64,000 nt of DNA from Mantamonas sphyraenae. Taxonomy: Eukaryota > CRuMs > Mantamonadidae. This document shows, piece by piece, positions 11,874-24,300 of the stretch; the first letter of the stretch is position 1; each line of letters starts with the position of its first letter. The stretch spans positions 186,001 to 250,000 of the forward strand of contig JAPMXV010000046.1 in assembly GCA_026936335.1 (NCBI GenBank), read 5' to 3'. Under the pieces are notes generated by a model. The model searched no databases, had not been told where the DNA came from, and saw only the letters and a list, made by a program, of their open reading frames with translations. The position numbers and the translations under genes were made by a program.

Positions 11874-13076
11874 TCACGACAAACCACTGTATTGGCTGCT
11901 GACCACAGATGCCAGGTCACTGCCAGTGCGACTGTGGGCCTTGGCACGCAGGAGCTCCTCAATTTCCCTGTTGCGTGTCTCGAGGGTGTGCTGGACGTCG
12001 TTGAGCTGAAACTGCAACTGTGCGTTGTGCTGCTTGAGCGCATCCAGCTCGGAGTGGGCACTGTGCAATTGCGATTTGAGGTCGTTGTTTTCGTCCTGGA
12101 GACGCTGCATGGTTCGCTCGTTGAGCTTGAGCACGTCTGCGGCCACGTTTTGCCTGGCCTCTTCGTAGGCGCGACGCTGCTGTTGCCGTGCCACATCGAC
12201 CATGTCTGTGTGCAAATCGACCAATTTGTCCTTGCCCAACGAGGTGAGGTCCAACAGATCTTGCACATTTTCCAGTTGTGCCTCGAGGCGCTGGCTCTCA
12301 AACTCGGCCTCGTCGAGGGTGTCGTCCTCCTTGCCCTCCACCTGTTCAAACCACGCCGACAACGAACCCAGCAGATCCTTGCGGTCCGTGGACAGCGAGT
12401 TGTACTCCATCAATAAATAAGCAATCTTGGCCTTGGTATCGGCAAAGTTTTCCAGTTCGCCCAGCCCGTCGTCGGCCTGAAAGTCCACCTCTGCGTCGTC
12501 GTCCGCATCGTCGTCGTCAAAGCTGTCTGTGCTGCGCGAGGACAGTGGCTTGCCCTCGTGTGCCCTTAGCAGATCTGCCACGCGACCGTTGATGGCCTGC
12601 AGTTCCTGGTTGATCTTCTCCAGCTTCTCAATGCTCACCCTCGAGTCTGTCTTGACAATGACACTCTGGCCCAGGATCTCGTTGCCCTGTTCGTCCTTGC
12701 TCCACTCGATGTCCTGCATCAGCTGCTTGTATTTGGGGTCTTCCAGCAACGTCCGTTTCCGCGCTGCGCTCTTGACCTTTTTGCTCGCCTCTGTGGCGGC
12801 ATACACCTGTTCATACTTGCCTGTGGTACGCTTCTGCGATAGTTTCGAGTATGGCGATGCCGACGACGACAACGCTTCGTCAATGACCTGGTCCAACGCC
12901 TTGCCGCGGCGACGCGACGTTCGCGAACTGCTTCGTGCGCTCGACCGCGCCGACTCGCCCCTGGCTGAGCTGCGTGCACTGCTCAGCCGGCTGCTGCTCA
13001 TGTGGCTGCGTGCGGACGTCACACTCCGCGCAGAGGATTGGCGTCCCGTGGAGATGGTCGACCGGGACGAGTGCAT
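11874..13076 (-). CDS. Coiled-coil protein with Ser/Arg-rich N-terminus, unknown function
   Basis: Single-exon gene of 400 residues. The first 60 residues are almost entirely Ser, Arg and Ala. The middle carries RKRTLLEDPKYKQLMQDIEW, which may be a short conserved element. An acidic Asp cluster (about residues 185-200) follows, and the last 150 residues are Gln/Glu/Leu-rich heptads consistent with a coiled coil. No family was recognised. No in-frame ATG lies shortly upstream of 13076. The gene is convergent with the LRR giant, with only 32 bases between the stop codons, and lies downstream of DNAJC7 on the same strand. The Ser/Arg head resembles basic heads of cytoskeletal or centrosomal proteins, but that is inference only. 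Confidence 0.75.
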   Translation of the reverse strand: MHSSRSTISTGRQSSARSVTSARSHMSSSRLSSARSSARGESARSSARSSSRTSRRRGKALDQVIDEALSSSASPYSKLSQKRTTGKYEQVYAATEASKKVKSAARKRTLLEDPKYKQLMQDIEWSKDEQGNEILGQSVIVKTDSRVSIEKLEKINQELQAINGRVADLLRAHEGKPLSSRSTDSFDDDDADDDAEVDFQADDGLGELENFADTKAKIAYLLMEYNSLSTDRKDLLGSLSAWFEQVEGKEDDTLDEAEFESQRLEAQLENVQDLLDLTSLGKDKLVDLHTDMVDVARQQQRRAYEEARQNVAADVLKLNERTMQRLQDENNDLKSQLHSAHSELDALKQHNAQLQFQLNDVQHTLETRNREIEELLRAKAHSRTGSDLASVVSSQYSGLS

Positions 13077-13202
13077 GCCTTCGCTGCGGATTGGGTTGGC
13101 GTGGCCGTTGGAATCCTTCGATGGTCCATGGACATGTGTGTGTGCAGTGTCGTGTTCATTTGATGGGGAGGGGAAAGGGGGGTGGGGGTGAGGGGGGCCC
13201 TC

Positions 13203-15131
13203 TCAGAAGTAGAAGCCACCGCCGCCAAAGCCACCCGCACTTCTGCGTCCACCACCGCGGCTTCGTCGTCCACCGCCGCCGCCGCCCATGTTGGCACCCA
13301 TGAACATTTCAAAGATGTCGCCCATGTCGCCGCCGTGGAAGCCTCCTCCGCCAAAGCCGCCCATGCCCGCAGAGCCGTTGTTGATGTCCTCCAGATCGTG
13401 GCCGTCGTCGTACAGCTTGCGCTTCTTGGGGTCGCTGAGGATCTCGTTGGCCTCGTTGACATCCTTGAAAATCTTGTCGGCCTTTTCTTTGTCCTCGTCC
13501 GAGGCGGAGGTCCACTTGTCCGGGTGCCACTTGAGGGCCTTCTTGCGGAATGCCTTTTTGATCTGCGCGTCGTTGGCAGTCTTTTCCACCTCCAGAATCT
13601 TGTAATAGTTCTTGCGCTTGCTCTTCTTGAGCTCGAGCTTGGCGGAGCGCAGCTGCTGTTCAATGTCCCTGGAGCTGGGCTCGAGTTGCTGGGCCTGGGT
13701 CAGGTCGTTCACGGCCTCCTGGTAGCGCTCCAGAGCCAGGTTGGCCTGTGCTCGGCGCAGGTATGCCTTGGTGTACTTGTCGTTCAGGCCAATGGCCTTG
13801 GTGCACGCGTCTGCAGCCTCCCTGTACATGTTGAGCTTCAGCGCAGCGGCGGCTTGGTTGGCATACAGGGTGGAGTTGATGCTATCGTTCTCCGGATCCT
13901 GCTCCAGGGCTTCGCTGTAGTTGTCGTAGGCCTCCTGGTAGCGTCCGGCCTTGAAGGCGTCGTTGCCGGCCTGTTTGAGGCGGTTGAGCCTGCGGATGGT
14001 CTTGATGGCGGTGCGTGCGGTCTGGTTGTCCGGATCCTTGCGCATGGTCTCTTGATACACGCGAATGGCCTGGTCAAAGCTGCCCGAGTGGTAGAGAGCG
14101 TACGCACGTGCGTTGTACGCGCGCACATTGTTCTTGTCCCAGTTGATGGCGTCCACAGAGGAGCTCAATGCCTTGTCAAACTGGTTCAACTGGTTGAAGG
14201 CCACCGTCAGACTCGTGGCCATTTCCGAACTGCGGTTGATCTGCTCTCGCAGGCTCAGCAGCATCCGCAGCGCCTGCCTGGCATTGCCAGCCTCCAGCAA
14301 CTCCTCCGCACGATCCCATTGCGTCCTCAGCTTCTTCACATTTGCCATATCCTTCATCGACTCGTCGTGGCGCGGATCCACCACCAGGGCCGCCTGATAC
14401 ATGTCCAGGGCCCGGTCCAGCTTGCCCAGCGCTACCCACGCCTTGCCAGCCCGCGTGTATGCCTGTGTGGTTGCCCCACCGCACCGGAAAGTGTCAGTGC
14501 TCCGACGATGATGTGTTCACCACGTTCTGCGTTCTTCCGGGTTGCCCAGACGCTGCCTGGCCCCTACGGCCCCTTTTGGAAGCAGGCATTTTCCGCCGCA
14601 GCGCGGGGCGAAAAATGCGCCAGCCAACCTGCACGCGCCACGGGCGGCTGCGGGTGCCTGCGAAGCGACTTACCTTCATGTAGGTGCGGTCGAGTTCGAT
14701 TGCACGCTCGCAGTCTTCAATGGCCTCCTTGTACTTGTGGACCATGACGTAGGCCGCGGAGCGGTTGCCGTAGTAGTTGTGCGACTGCGGGTTGAGTTCT
14801 GATGGAGACGGCCCGCGGTTTTTGGCCCATATGGCGGTGCGACGGGTTAGTGGCTGGTGTGGTGTGGACAAAGGGTGGACGGGAAGGTGCACACAGTCCT
14901 ACCAATGGCCTTGCTGTACAGACGCGCTGCGCCGTGGTAGTCCTTCTTCTTGTACAACTCGTTGCCCTGGACCTTGGCTTCGGCGGCCGCTTCTTCGTCG
15001 ATCACGACAGGCTCTGGCTCAGCCTCCTCCACCTGCTGCTTGCCCTGCTTGTCCACACTCTGCACGTCGACAACCATTTGGTCGTCGTGTGAGTCCTGGC
15101 TGCTGCTGCCGCTGCTGCTGCTGCTGCTCAT
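13203..15131 (-). CDS. DNAJC7: DNAJC7-type TPR/J-domain co-chaperone
   Basis: Co-chaperone that joins Hsp70 and Hsp90 in the cytosol. Exons are 15131-14903, 14798-14674 and 14462-13203 with frame kept, giving 537 residues (animal DNAJC7 is about 490). An acidic Ser/Gln leader is followed by TPR motifs (KVQGNELYKKKDY, NRSAAYVMVHKYKEAIEDCERAI). More TPRs follow in exon 3, including KQAGNDAFKAGRYQEAYDNY and a final AYLRRAQANLALERY. The J domain (13550-13360) carries the HPD tripeptide in ALKWHPDKW, which stimulates Hsp70 ATPase. The tail is Gly/Phe-rich (GGFGGGG) and ends GFYF. This order of TPR blocks then J domain is specific to the DNAJC7/TPR2 family. The start lies 87 bases from that proposed for the divergent glycosidase-like gene, so the two may share a promoter. 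Confidence 0.93.
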
Positions 15132-15218
15132 GCGGGTGGCGGGTGAGTTTTGGCCGGCCGCCCGCGCGCCCGGATCGCAAACACAAATGCATTCGAGAAA
15201 ACACACGGGTGCCTGGCC
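15132..15218. promoter_or_regulatory. Short divergent intergenic region (DNAJC7 / glycosidase-like)
   Basis: The starts of two oppositely oriented genes are separated by at most 87 bases, so a shared bidirectional promoter is inferred. No TATA box or other element was recognised. An alternative in-frame ATG for the right-hand gene at 15150 would shrink the gap to 18 bases. Confidence 0.4.
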
Positions 15219-18194
15219 ATGGCTATGGCTGGCACTGTGGTGTGTGGTGGTGCTCGTGTGTGTGCGGAGGGCCCGTCACACAACCGCATCTTTCCAAACA
15301 GACAGGCCAAGGCGGCGGAAATCCTGCGCGAATCTTCATGGCCGCAAGAACAGGGCAAGGGTTACTCGGTGGGCAACTTTGCCCTGGCCGGAGAAGTCAC
15401 ACCCAACGGTCGCATCTTTGGCGACATCCAACTCAACCCAGCACATGCTGAGGCTGAGCTGGAGAGCGTTGGCGAGGGCTCGCTCTCCGTGAACATGCCC
15501 CATCTTGCCTCGCCTCTCCACGACTACACATTGGACGGCATCGAAATCACCCGCACAGTACGTTGTGTCCTCCCCCCCCCCCCTCTTCCCCCTCCCCTGC
15601 CTCGACACGACATGGTTGAACCATATCCATCGTCTGTGGTCTGCGGATCGCGCTTGTGCCACCGCGCAGCCGTTTTCGGCGCGAACTCGGCGCTCACACA
15701 CGCTAACGCACTGTCCGTGCGACTGCCCACGTTCTCCCCACAGTTCCCAGAGTACATGAAGCTAGTGCGCGATAGCCGTTTGGGCGACACTTGGCTCAGC
15801 GTGCGTGCACACGCACCCATCGATGCGTCCGACAGGTGCGTTTTCCTTGCACAGAACACCTCACCCCCAAAAACAAAAAAAATCCACCCACCCGCGTCTT
15901 TCCGCACCACTCACACCGAAGCCCACGGCACGTGCGCCATCGTATACCGCCTCCCAACAGTCTGCCGGGCTTCTTGCCAGCGCTGATTGTGGACGTTGTG
16001 CTCGGACGTGGCGGCAACCAGATGGTAAGTGGGGATAATTGCGAGAGCGCGGATCGGTGAAGCCGATTTCTGACTCGTCCCTTCACAGGCCGACTACGCC
16101 TCTGCCGAGGCTCTGCACACGAGTATGGACAGCAGGGAACGGACACAGACAGAGAGACAGGCAGAGTGGAAGGAGACCAGTGGCCACAAGTCTCCGCAGG
16201 CACAGCAGGCGAGGACGCAAGTGCAGATTGCGTACGAGTTTGCGCCGGCCGTGCTTGATTCGTCGCACTTTGCCCAGCATCTGCCGGACGGGGCTGCACA
16301 GCAGGCGACGGAGGAGGCGGAAAGGGCTTTCAACAGAGCAGAGAACGGAGCCCAAATGGTGCAGCAGCACAACTTCTTCCTGGTGGTCACAGGAGGCGAC
16401 GCACAAACGGCGCTCGCACTCGATGGAAACCTGCACGCACGCGCCAATGTGAGCCTGGCCGAGGGTGAAACCATGCGCGTTAGCTTTGTGCTGGGCCATT
16501 ACGACAGCAACGGCGCGTACGCAGAGAAGATCCCCTCGTTGGTGGAGCTTGTGGAGCATGTTGTGACGAAGCGTCAAGCACATCGCCAGGGCCATCGATC
16601 GTTTGTGGCCACCCTTCCTCGCACGGGGTCGCCACATGTGGACACGTACCTGCGCTGGTATACGAGCGCGGCCGTGCTGCTGACCAAGGGCCAGCGCGGC
16701 GTGCCTGCGTACACGATGGGCCATGTCAGTTATCAGCAGCGCGACAGCTTCTGGGCGTCGTGGCTACACATGCATCTGTGGCCAGAACTGGACCGGGGCA
16801 TGATTCGCCTGGCTGCTCGCAGTCAGCTGGCCTCGGGCAAGATCCCGCACTCGCTGATGCCACAGACAGACCGGCCAGGGGGCATCGAGGGCACGGAGTA
16901 CTTTGTGCTGCGTGTGGCTCGCCACGTGCTGTGGTATCGTGACGAGGAGCTGGCGCAGGAGCTGTGGCCTGCTGTGGACTCTGCGTTGGCGTACCTGCAA
17001 AGCCTGGACGCCGGCGATGGGATCCCGCAGCATCGTAACGAGTGGGCAGACTGGAAGGCTGCTCCGTTTATGCGAGGACGCAAGTATGCAGCCAACACCG
17101 CGCTGCTGTATCTCGCCACGCTGAAGCAGGGGGCTCGTGTGGCGCGGCTGGCAAATCGCACGCGTGCTGCGAAGCGAGTGGATACGCGCCTGGAGGCGGC
17201 CAGCAAGTTTGTCAATGGCGACGCGAACCAGGGCCAGGGTCTGTGGAATAACACACACTACGTGGACGTGTGGCGTGACGGACGCGCGGTGGACTACGTG
17301 CAGCAGGACCAGCTGGTGGGGTTGCTGTGGGATGTCGTGCCTGCCCAGCGCAGCACAAGCATGCTGGACAAACTGATGCAAAGCGAGAACAGGTGCGGCG
17401 TGCGTGAAACGTATCCGTACAACGTGGCGTGGCCTGAGCCGTCCAATGGGTACAACGGAGGCGTGTGGCCTTGGCTCAACTTTGTCGACGCAGGGGTGCG
17501 ATTTCGCGCCGGTCGCCCTGCAGACGCTTTGCGACTTCTCCACGCCATGGGCGAGCGTGGACTGCGCAGCAACGACGCATCCCACCCTGCCGAGTTTCTG
17601 GATGGGGACGAATGCCGTGCGCACACCCACCCTGTGCAGGCTTGGAACAGCGACGCCGCCGTGTACGCCAGTGTGCTGCACGGGTTGTATGCCCTCGAAC
17701 GCGTCGACACACACACACACACGATCCCAGGTACGGCTACGGCGGGCAAGCGAGTGTACACACTGCGCGTGATGACCGAGCTGTTGCAACGCAATGACCA
17801 TGCACACGCACGCACACAGCGCCTCAGGAGACAGGAGGGCAACGAAAACGAGGACACACACGCATATCAGCAGCAGCAGCAGCAGCAGCAGCAACATTTT
17901 GACACTTATTTACCTTTGGGCGGCGCCCGTGTTCACCTCAAGGTGTGCCACGGCACAGAGGACGGACACGATGAACACGATGAGCGGTTTCTGGAGATTT
18001 CTGTGGAACCTCCGCAGGAGGATGTGATCTTGCACATCCACTTTGACCGCCGACCCGTTTGCTCGCGCCTGTGCCACCTTGTGGCAAGCGACACGGCCTG
18101 TCGCAGATGCAGCTCGGCGCAGTCGCGCATGGCCAAACGCCAGCCTATGCGCATGACCATGTCTGGCCGTGAGACACAGTTTGTGGAGGTGTGA
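15219..18194 (+). CDS. Six-hairpin glycosidase-like protein
   Basis: Four exons keep frame: about 15219-15557, 15744-15835, 15961-16024 and 16089-18194, giving about 866 residues. The start is uncertain: in-frame ATGs lie at 15150, 15219 and 15225, and a 5' exon could be missing. The N-terminal third looks like the beta-sandwich of (alpha/alpha)6-barrel glycoside hydrolases (GNFALAGEVTPNGRIFGD). The catalytic-type barrel shows YTSAAVLLTKG, QQRDSFWASW, GIPQHRNEWADW, WNNTHYVD and GYNGGVWPWLNF. Acidic residues in RDSFW and NEWADW are candidate catalytic groups. The nearest families are glycogen-debranching-type or GH116-type enzymes, but the exact family and substrate cannot be fixed by eye. A CAG run encodes polyGln near 17868-17893, inside the C-terminal region. 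No clear signal peptide was seen with the chosen start. Confidence 0.62.
17868..17893 (+). repeat. CAG trinucleotide run (polyGln) in coding sequence
   Basis: Eight or more consecutive CAG codons encode a Gln tract near the end of the glycosidase-like protein. The tract is bordered by a His/Thr-rich region and probably lies in a disordered linker between the barrel and a C-terminal beta domain. Confidence 0.85.
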
Positions 18195-18248
18195 AGGGAA
18201 TGGAGGGAGCGCGCAGGCGCGTGGAAACAAAACAGGTTGTCCAAAACG

Positions 18249-21171
18249 ATGAGCGCCGGCACCTCAGCCTGCCAGTTGGTCGTCGGCAGTCCGGTGGAGG
18301 ACACGCCCACCACGGTATTTGCCCTGACACTGGTCATTGTGACTGTGTGCCAGATGCTCTACGTGGTGTACGACCTCACCAAGACGTACAACCGCAAACG
18401 GCGCGGCATCCGCAACCGCCAGGTAAACCTGATGGAAACGGTGTTGATGGTGAGTAGCACGCGGGTGGGAGGAAAGGGTAGCTCAAGAAAGGAAACAAAT
18501 AGGGCTGGTGGGGCAGCCAACTGACGCCGGCTGCACTCGCCATGTGAACCCACGCAGAATCCGGTGTACTTTTCCTTCCTGCAGTTTGTCTGCCTCTACT
18601 TTATTGCTGTCATGTTTTACTATCTGTTTGTACACACAGTACAGCTGCGTGCCGCACTGGGTCTGGCCATCGACGCCCTGTTTACGGTGAGTGGGGGGCG
18701 GAAAACGCGGCGGGGGCCTCTCCACACACACGCACGCACGCTCACACCTCGAGGCCGGTTGCCCTTGGCACACCTTTGTGGCCCTGCCGTGTTCACAGTA
18801 TATCAACAATGCTGTCGTGGTGTTTCTTTTCACCACCAACGTGCACCGCTTTGGCAACCGGCGTGCGCTGGTGTTTGCTGGCACACTGGCTGCTTCGCGG
18901 GTGGCAATCGAGTTCTGGCTCGTTTTCTTGCTTAAGGAACCAGCCGAGTCGGACGCCTGGTTCCCGCTGCCGTACAACCACCATCCGCTGACACAGACGG
19001 CGACGTACGCCACGCTGAATCGTTTCTGGCTGGGCTACGACCTGTTTTTTGCCGTGTTGTACCTGCTGTTGCTCTTTGTGCCGCAAGTGCTGCTGAAGCT
19101 GTATCCAGGAAGCCGATGGGCACGCGTGCAGCACAAAAGCACCTCGAGGCACTATTTGACGCTGATGAGCAGCATGTATGTTCTGTACGTGATCGGGAGG
19201 GCGATGCTCACAGCCGGTGTAAGCGAGGGCTTCTGCCTGCTGGGGCTGGGTGATCTGATGTACAACGCCCTGTTTGCACCCGTGGTGTACTTGACTCTGT
19301 GGGCCGACAGCCGTGTCATGCACTTTGCGGCGTTGAATCGCATGCATCAGGTGGCCAAAACGCGCGGCACCTCGGTGCCACAGGCTCAGCGGCTTGCCAA
19401 GCGCATGTTGCGCAAGAACATGGTGGTCACACGGCACAAGAATCAGGATGACCTGTACTACACTGCGTTCAGTGATACGAGCCAGGAGACGGAGGGTGAC
19501 GAGGATGGGCCGTTGGTGGGCGCAGCGCTGGACGAGGCTTACGATGAGTTGGATTCGACCACACAGCGCATGCTGGACGCCCTTGACCCGGAAATGGGCG
19601 AAACGGCAGCTGAGAACCACGGAATGCCCGGGCGCAGAGATCACATTGCCTTGTTTCGGCAGCTGCAGCGAGATCCGCTGCTGGCCAAGCCGAGCCACGA
19701 GGCGTGGGGCACGCTGAACTACATTGCACACAAAGACCTGGAATTTGGGCGTCTGTTGGGCACCGGGGCGTTTGGACGGGTGTACGAAGGCCTGTGGCAA
19801 AGTACGCCGGTGGCAATCAAACGTGTGCAACTGCGCGCTGGCGACCTGCAATTGTCGCAGGAACTGATTGACGAGTTCAAGTCGGAGCTGATGCTGATGA
19901 GTACGCTGCGTCACAGCAATGTGATTCTGTTCATGGGCGCAAGCGTGCAGCCGCCGTTCATGGACCTTGTGATGGAACTGGCAGCAAACCGGTCGCTTAC
20001 GGCGCTGCTTGACTACAGCGTGCGGGAAGAGCAACGGCGGTTCGACAGCGACAGTAGCGCAGAAAGCGAGTCACCGGCGCTGTCGTCGGGTGCAGTGCAT
20101 CAGTACTCGCTGGCCAGCTCGCCGTCGGTGGGCAATCTGCTGAGCGGGGTGTCGGAAATGGAGGACATGTCCTGGGGTGGGACATCCACGGGAGCGACAG
20201 GCGGCAGGCGGAGGCACCTATCGTCGAACGAGAGCGAACGAAGCAGGCACACGGGCGGAGGGCAAAGCGTGCGCTCGATGAGGGGATTGCTGGGTAGGAT
20301 GCGTTCGGAGGGCAGCAGCGACGTGACGGAGCAGCTGATTGGGGAGGAGGTGGTACACGACGACAGTGTACACACCGTGGGGGTCACAAGTCATCACAGC
20401 CAGGGTGTAGGAGGCGCCGCGCAACACGGCCATGGGTATGGACGGTCGAACCAGTCGCAGCGTAGCCGAGGCGGGTTGAGCTGGAGGCGGCTGATGAACC
20501 AGGGAACGAGCAACAGCACGGAGGGAGGCACTGGATCCGGCACTCGGACTACACGCATGCAGTCGTCCAACACACAGGCGAGCAAACGGTCGGGAGCGAG
20601 CTCGCGGCTGCGACGGCGGGAACTGAACTATGGATGGCCGATGCTGCTGCGCATGGCTGAGGAGGTGGCCACTGGGATGGTGTACCTGCACAGCAAGGGT
20701 GTGCTGCACCGAGATCTGAAGACGATGAATGTGCTGGTGGACCATTATCTGACGTGCAAGATTAGCGACTTTGGTTTGAGTCGCGTCCTGGAAGGAGAGG
20801 CCAGTGCGACCACGTTCAAGGGTACCCCCCAGTACATGGCACCTGAAGTGATCAAGGGCCAGGCGTACGGCATGCCAGCTGACGTGTACGCCTTTGGCGT
20901 GGTGCTTGCCGAAATGCTCACTCGCACAAAGCCGTACCGAGGCGTGCGTCCCCTGCAGATCATCTACGCCGTAGCCAATGAGAACAAGAGGCCCGAGCTT
21001 CCCAAGCCTTCGCGTGACTGTTGTCCGCCCTCTTTCATCGAGCTGATTGAGGAATGCTGGCAAACCGAGCCCGAGCTTCGCCCGACGTTTGCGCAGGTCC
21101 TCGAGCGCCTGCGCGAGTTCCGTGCCAGCGTGGAATATCGCAACCTGACGTTGCCTCGTGTGGACTTGTGA
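18249..21171 (+). CDS. Seven-transmembrane receptor fused to a TKL protein kinase
   Basis: Exons 18249-18449, 18558-18686 and 18799-21171 are all phase 0 and encode 900 residues. About seven hydrophobic helices fill residues 20-290 (for example FALTLVIVTVCQMLYVVY, FSFLQFVCLYFIAVMFYYLF and FWLGYDLFFAVLYLLLLFVP). A juxtamembrane linker of about 130 residues follows. The kinase domain shows a glycine loop GTGAFGRVYEG, VAIKR lysine, HRDLKTMN catalytic loop, DFG and APE with substrate loop GTPQYMAPEVIKG. All residues expected for activity are present. The HRDLK.MN loop and FMGAS sequence point to the tyrosine-kinase-like (TKL) group. An insert of about 190 Ser/Gly/Arg-rich residues (20030-20615) splits the N- and C-lobes. 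Role inferred: plasma-membrane receptor that signals directly through its kinase. Only 54 bases separate it from the upstream gene. Confidence 0.88.
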
Positions 21172-21356
21172 GCGGTGGTGCTGGGGATTGCACAGCAGCT
21201 GGGTGCCGTGGCCTGCCCAACCAAACAAAACCAAAAGCAGAAAGTATGTCCACCACGTGTCGAATCACACTGCAACACACACACTCACGCACCCATCACT
21301 CGTACATTGCTTCTCCACCTGCGCCATCTCCACAGCTCAACCCAATCAACCACAAG

Positions 21357-24300
21357 ATGCGAGGCGACAAACTTTTTGTGGCATTTGTGGTTGTTTCCCT
21401 CTGCATCGGTGTCTGGGCCGCTGAGGAGCAACTCAGGTATGTTTCTGCACGCACGAACGCTGAGAAGGGACGATGGAGACGCTCTGCACATGTGCAATCC
21501 CTGCGCCTGTGTCCACGTCGTTGCGCAGCGGCCGAGGAAAACTGCGCTCGTGAGCAGCAGCACCATCAGCATCCACAGCTCACACGTTCCGCGCCCTCCC
21601 ACAGCACTCAGGGACTGTTTGCAGACGACGACGCCTTCCTCATGGACCATCCTCCTCTGCTCGATGTGGATGACAGCCATCCGGCGCTTCATGGTGCGTC
21701 CATCCCGTCCTGTCACCACCACAGCACGCCACCGACGCCTTTTTTCGCCCATGCCGGAAAAAAAAAGGGGCCGCCCAGCGCCAGTTGCCAGCGCTGACAC
21801 ACGATTCCCGCCCGCATTCCTGCGTATGCCGGTCGCACAGAGAATGACATCGACTTTGACGTTGGTCAGGAGATCCGGGCCAACGAAGAAGAAACATCCA
21901 GCGACGACAACGTCGAGGATGCCCAGGGCGAGGTCGAAGATTCCGAAGAGGACTACGTCGAGCTGACCGACGCGGCAGCCATTGGTGCGTTTCCTGTCCC
22001 GTGTGTCCATTGTGCCCGCCTGTCACCCTTTCCAACTGTTGCCCGCTGCCCATCCCCGCCGACTTGGCCTCCATGCACATTCCATCTCCACCTGCGAGTG
22101 TGCCTTTGTGTGCGCCCTCTCATCTGCCGTCGCCTTTTTTTTTTCGCTTCCGATTATCATTCGCCCCGCGCTCACCCGTCGCCTTTGCTTCCGCTCTCCT
22201 CACCTGTGCAGCTCGCCACGGCGCTTGCAAGCGCATCCGCCGCCTGGGTTCGCTCATCGGCCAGGTTGTGCCCAACGGACATCACCACCATGGCGACTGC
22301 TGGCTCATCAAACCTCGCGCAAGTAAGTTGCCCAGATGCACAGAGAGGGTCTTTTACCTACCGCCAGCCACCCCGAGAAACCTTGCGCAAAAAGCCCACA
22401 CAAACAGCACACGCACGTTTGCACACGCACTGACTCTTCAATGCCCTCACTCGCTTGCCACACACCGCACGTGCGTGTGCACACATCACACCCCGTACGA
22501 CACACGCAGGCGTGAAAAAGGCTTGCCGCGTGCGCCTCAACTTTGCCGGCGTCGATTTGCACGCCCACGAGCGCCTCGAGGCCTTTGAGGGAGTGAGCAC
22601 CAACGGAAAGCTGCTGGCACGCATTCAGAAGAGCGTCCCGTCCGCCATGACACGTGTGTCTGCACCCTCGGGCGTCATTCTCCTGCGCTTTGTCAACAAC
22701 AAGGCCAAGGGCAAGAACAGCAAGATGGCATGCTCCAACTTCAACGCATTCACCAACGTCGACTACATGGACTCGTGCGGCGTTTGCGGCGGAGACAACC
22801 GTTGCAAGACCGACCTGTGCAAGAACCCAAAGAAGATCATTGGCTTGTCGGGCAAGATCAACAGCGGCGACCTGCGCGACGGCTGCTGGCAGGTGGTCAG
22901 CCCCACCGCGGCCAGCAACAAGGCCTGTGGCATCCGTCTGCGCTTCAACACCTTTGCCCTCGAGAGCGGCTCCGTGTTCTCTGTCTACACCGGCGGCAAG
23001 GCCAGCCCGGCCAAGCTCGCCATGCGCTACACGCATGCGAACCAGACCGCTCCGGGGCACATGGTCTCCATCCCCTCGCGCAAAATCACCCTCACCTTCC
23101 ACTCGTACACCGATACGCGCGTCCGACGCACAATCGACTCCTCCGAGTTCTCCGCCATCTGGGAGAGCGTACACAAGGATGACTGCGGCGTGTGTGGAGG
23201 CATGAACGAGTGCAAGCTCAAGACATGCCCCACCACAAAGACCCTCTCTGCACCCAAGGGCGTCTTCAACAACGTCGGCTCCATGCTCAAGAGCCAGTGC
23301 TGGCTGGTCAAGCCCAACCGTGGTGGTCTCTGTGAGGTCAACGTGCGCGTGAACAAGTTCAACCTGCATCCCAAGCAGCTCCTGCGCTTTCTTCAACTCG
23401 CCCAACCCCAAGGTGCTCGACAACCTGTGGAAGAGCCTGCGAGGCAACTACAACCTCGCCCCGACTCCCATCGAGCTCACCTTCAAGCCCACCAACGAGG
23501 CCATGCTCATTCACTACTTTGCTGGAAGTGCTCATCTGCACCACGTCTTCCACAAGCTGCCCAACCTCGACCAGAACAACGACAACAAATGTGACGGCTT
23601 TGCCGCCACCTACTCGCTCAAGTTCAAGGACGTCTGCGGCATCTGCGACGGCGACGGCAAGAGCTGCCTCGGTTGCGACGGCGTGCCCCACTCGGGCAAG
23701 GTCCTGGACAAGTGCGGCGTGTGCGGAGGCGACAACAGCGAGTGCACAGGCTGCGACGGCGTCCTCGTCCCGCCCCCGGGCAAGCCCAAGAAGAACGACC
23801 AGTGCGGCGTGTGTGACGGCGACAACAGCTCCTGCACAGGCTGCGACGGCGTCGTCGTGCCCCCGTCCAAGGGCAAGCCCGCCGCCTATGACAAGTGCGG
23901 CGTGTGCGGAGGCGACAACAGCGCCTGCCGCGGCTGCGACGGCAAGCTGTACCCCAACGGAGGCAAGAAGGTGTACGACCGCTGCGGTGTGTGTGGAGGC
24001 GACAACAGCGCCTGCACAGGCTGCGACGGCGTCGTGGTGCCCCCTCCGGGCACGCCGGCCAAGAAGGACCAGTGCGGCGTCTGCAAGGGCGACGACTCGT
24101 CCTGCCGCGGCTGCGACGGCAAGCTGTACCCCAACGGCAACAAGAAGGTCTATGATCTGTGTGGCGTGTGCGGCGGCGACAACTCCGCCTGCACAGGGTG
24201 CGACGGCGTTGTGGTCCCGCCTGCCAACGGCCAGCCCAAGAAGAAGGACCAGTGCGGCGTGTGCGGCGGTAACGACGCAACGTGCACAGGCTGCGACGGC

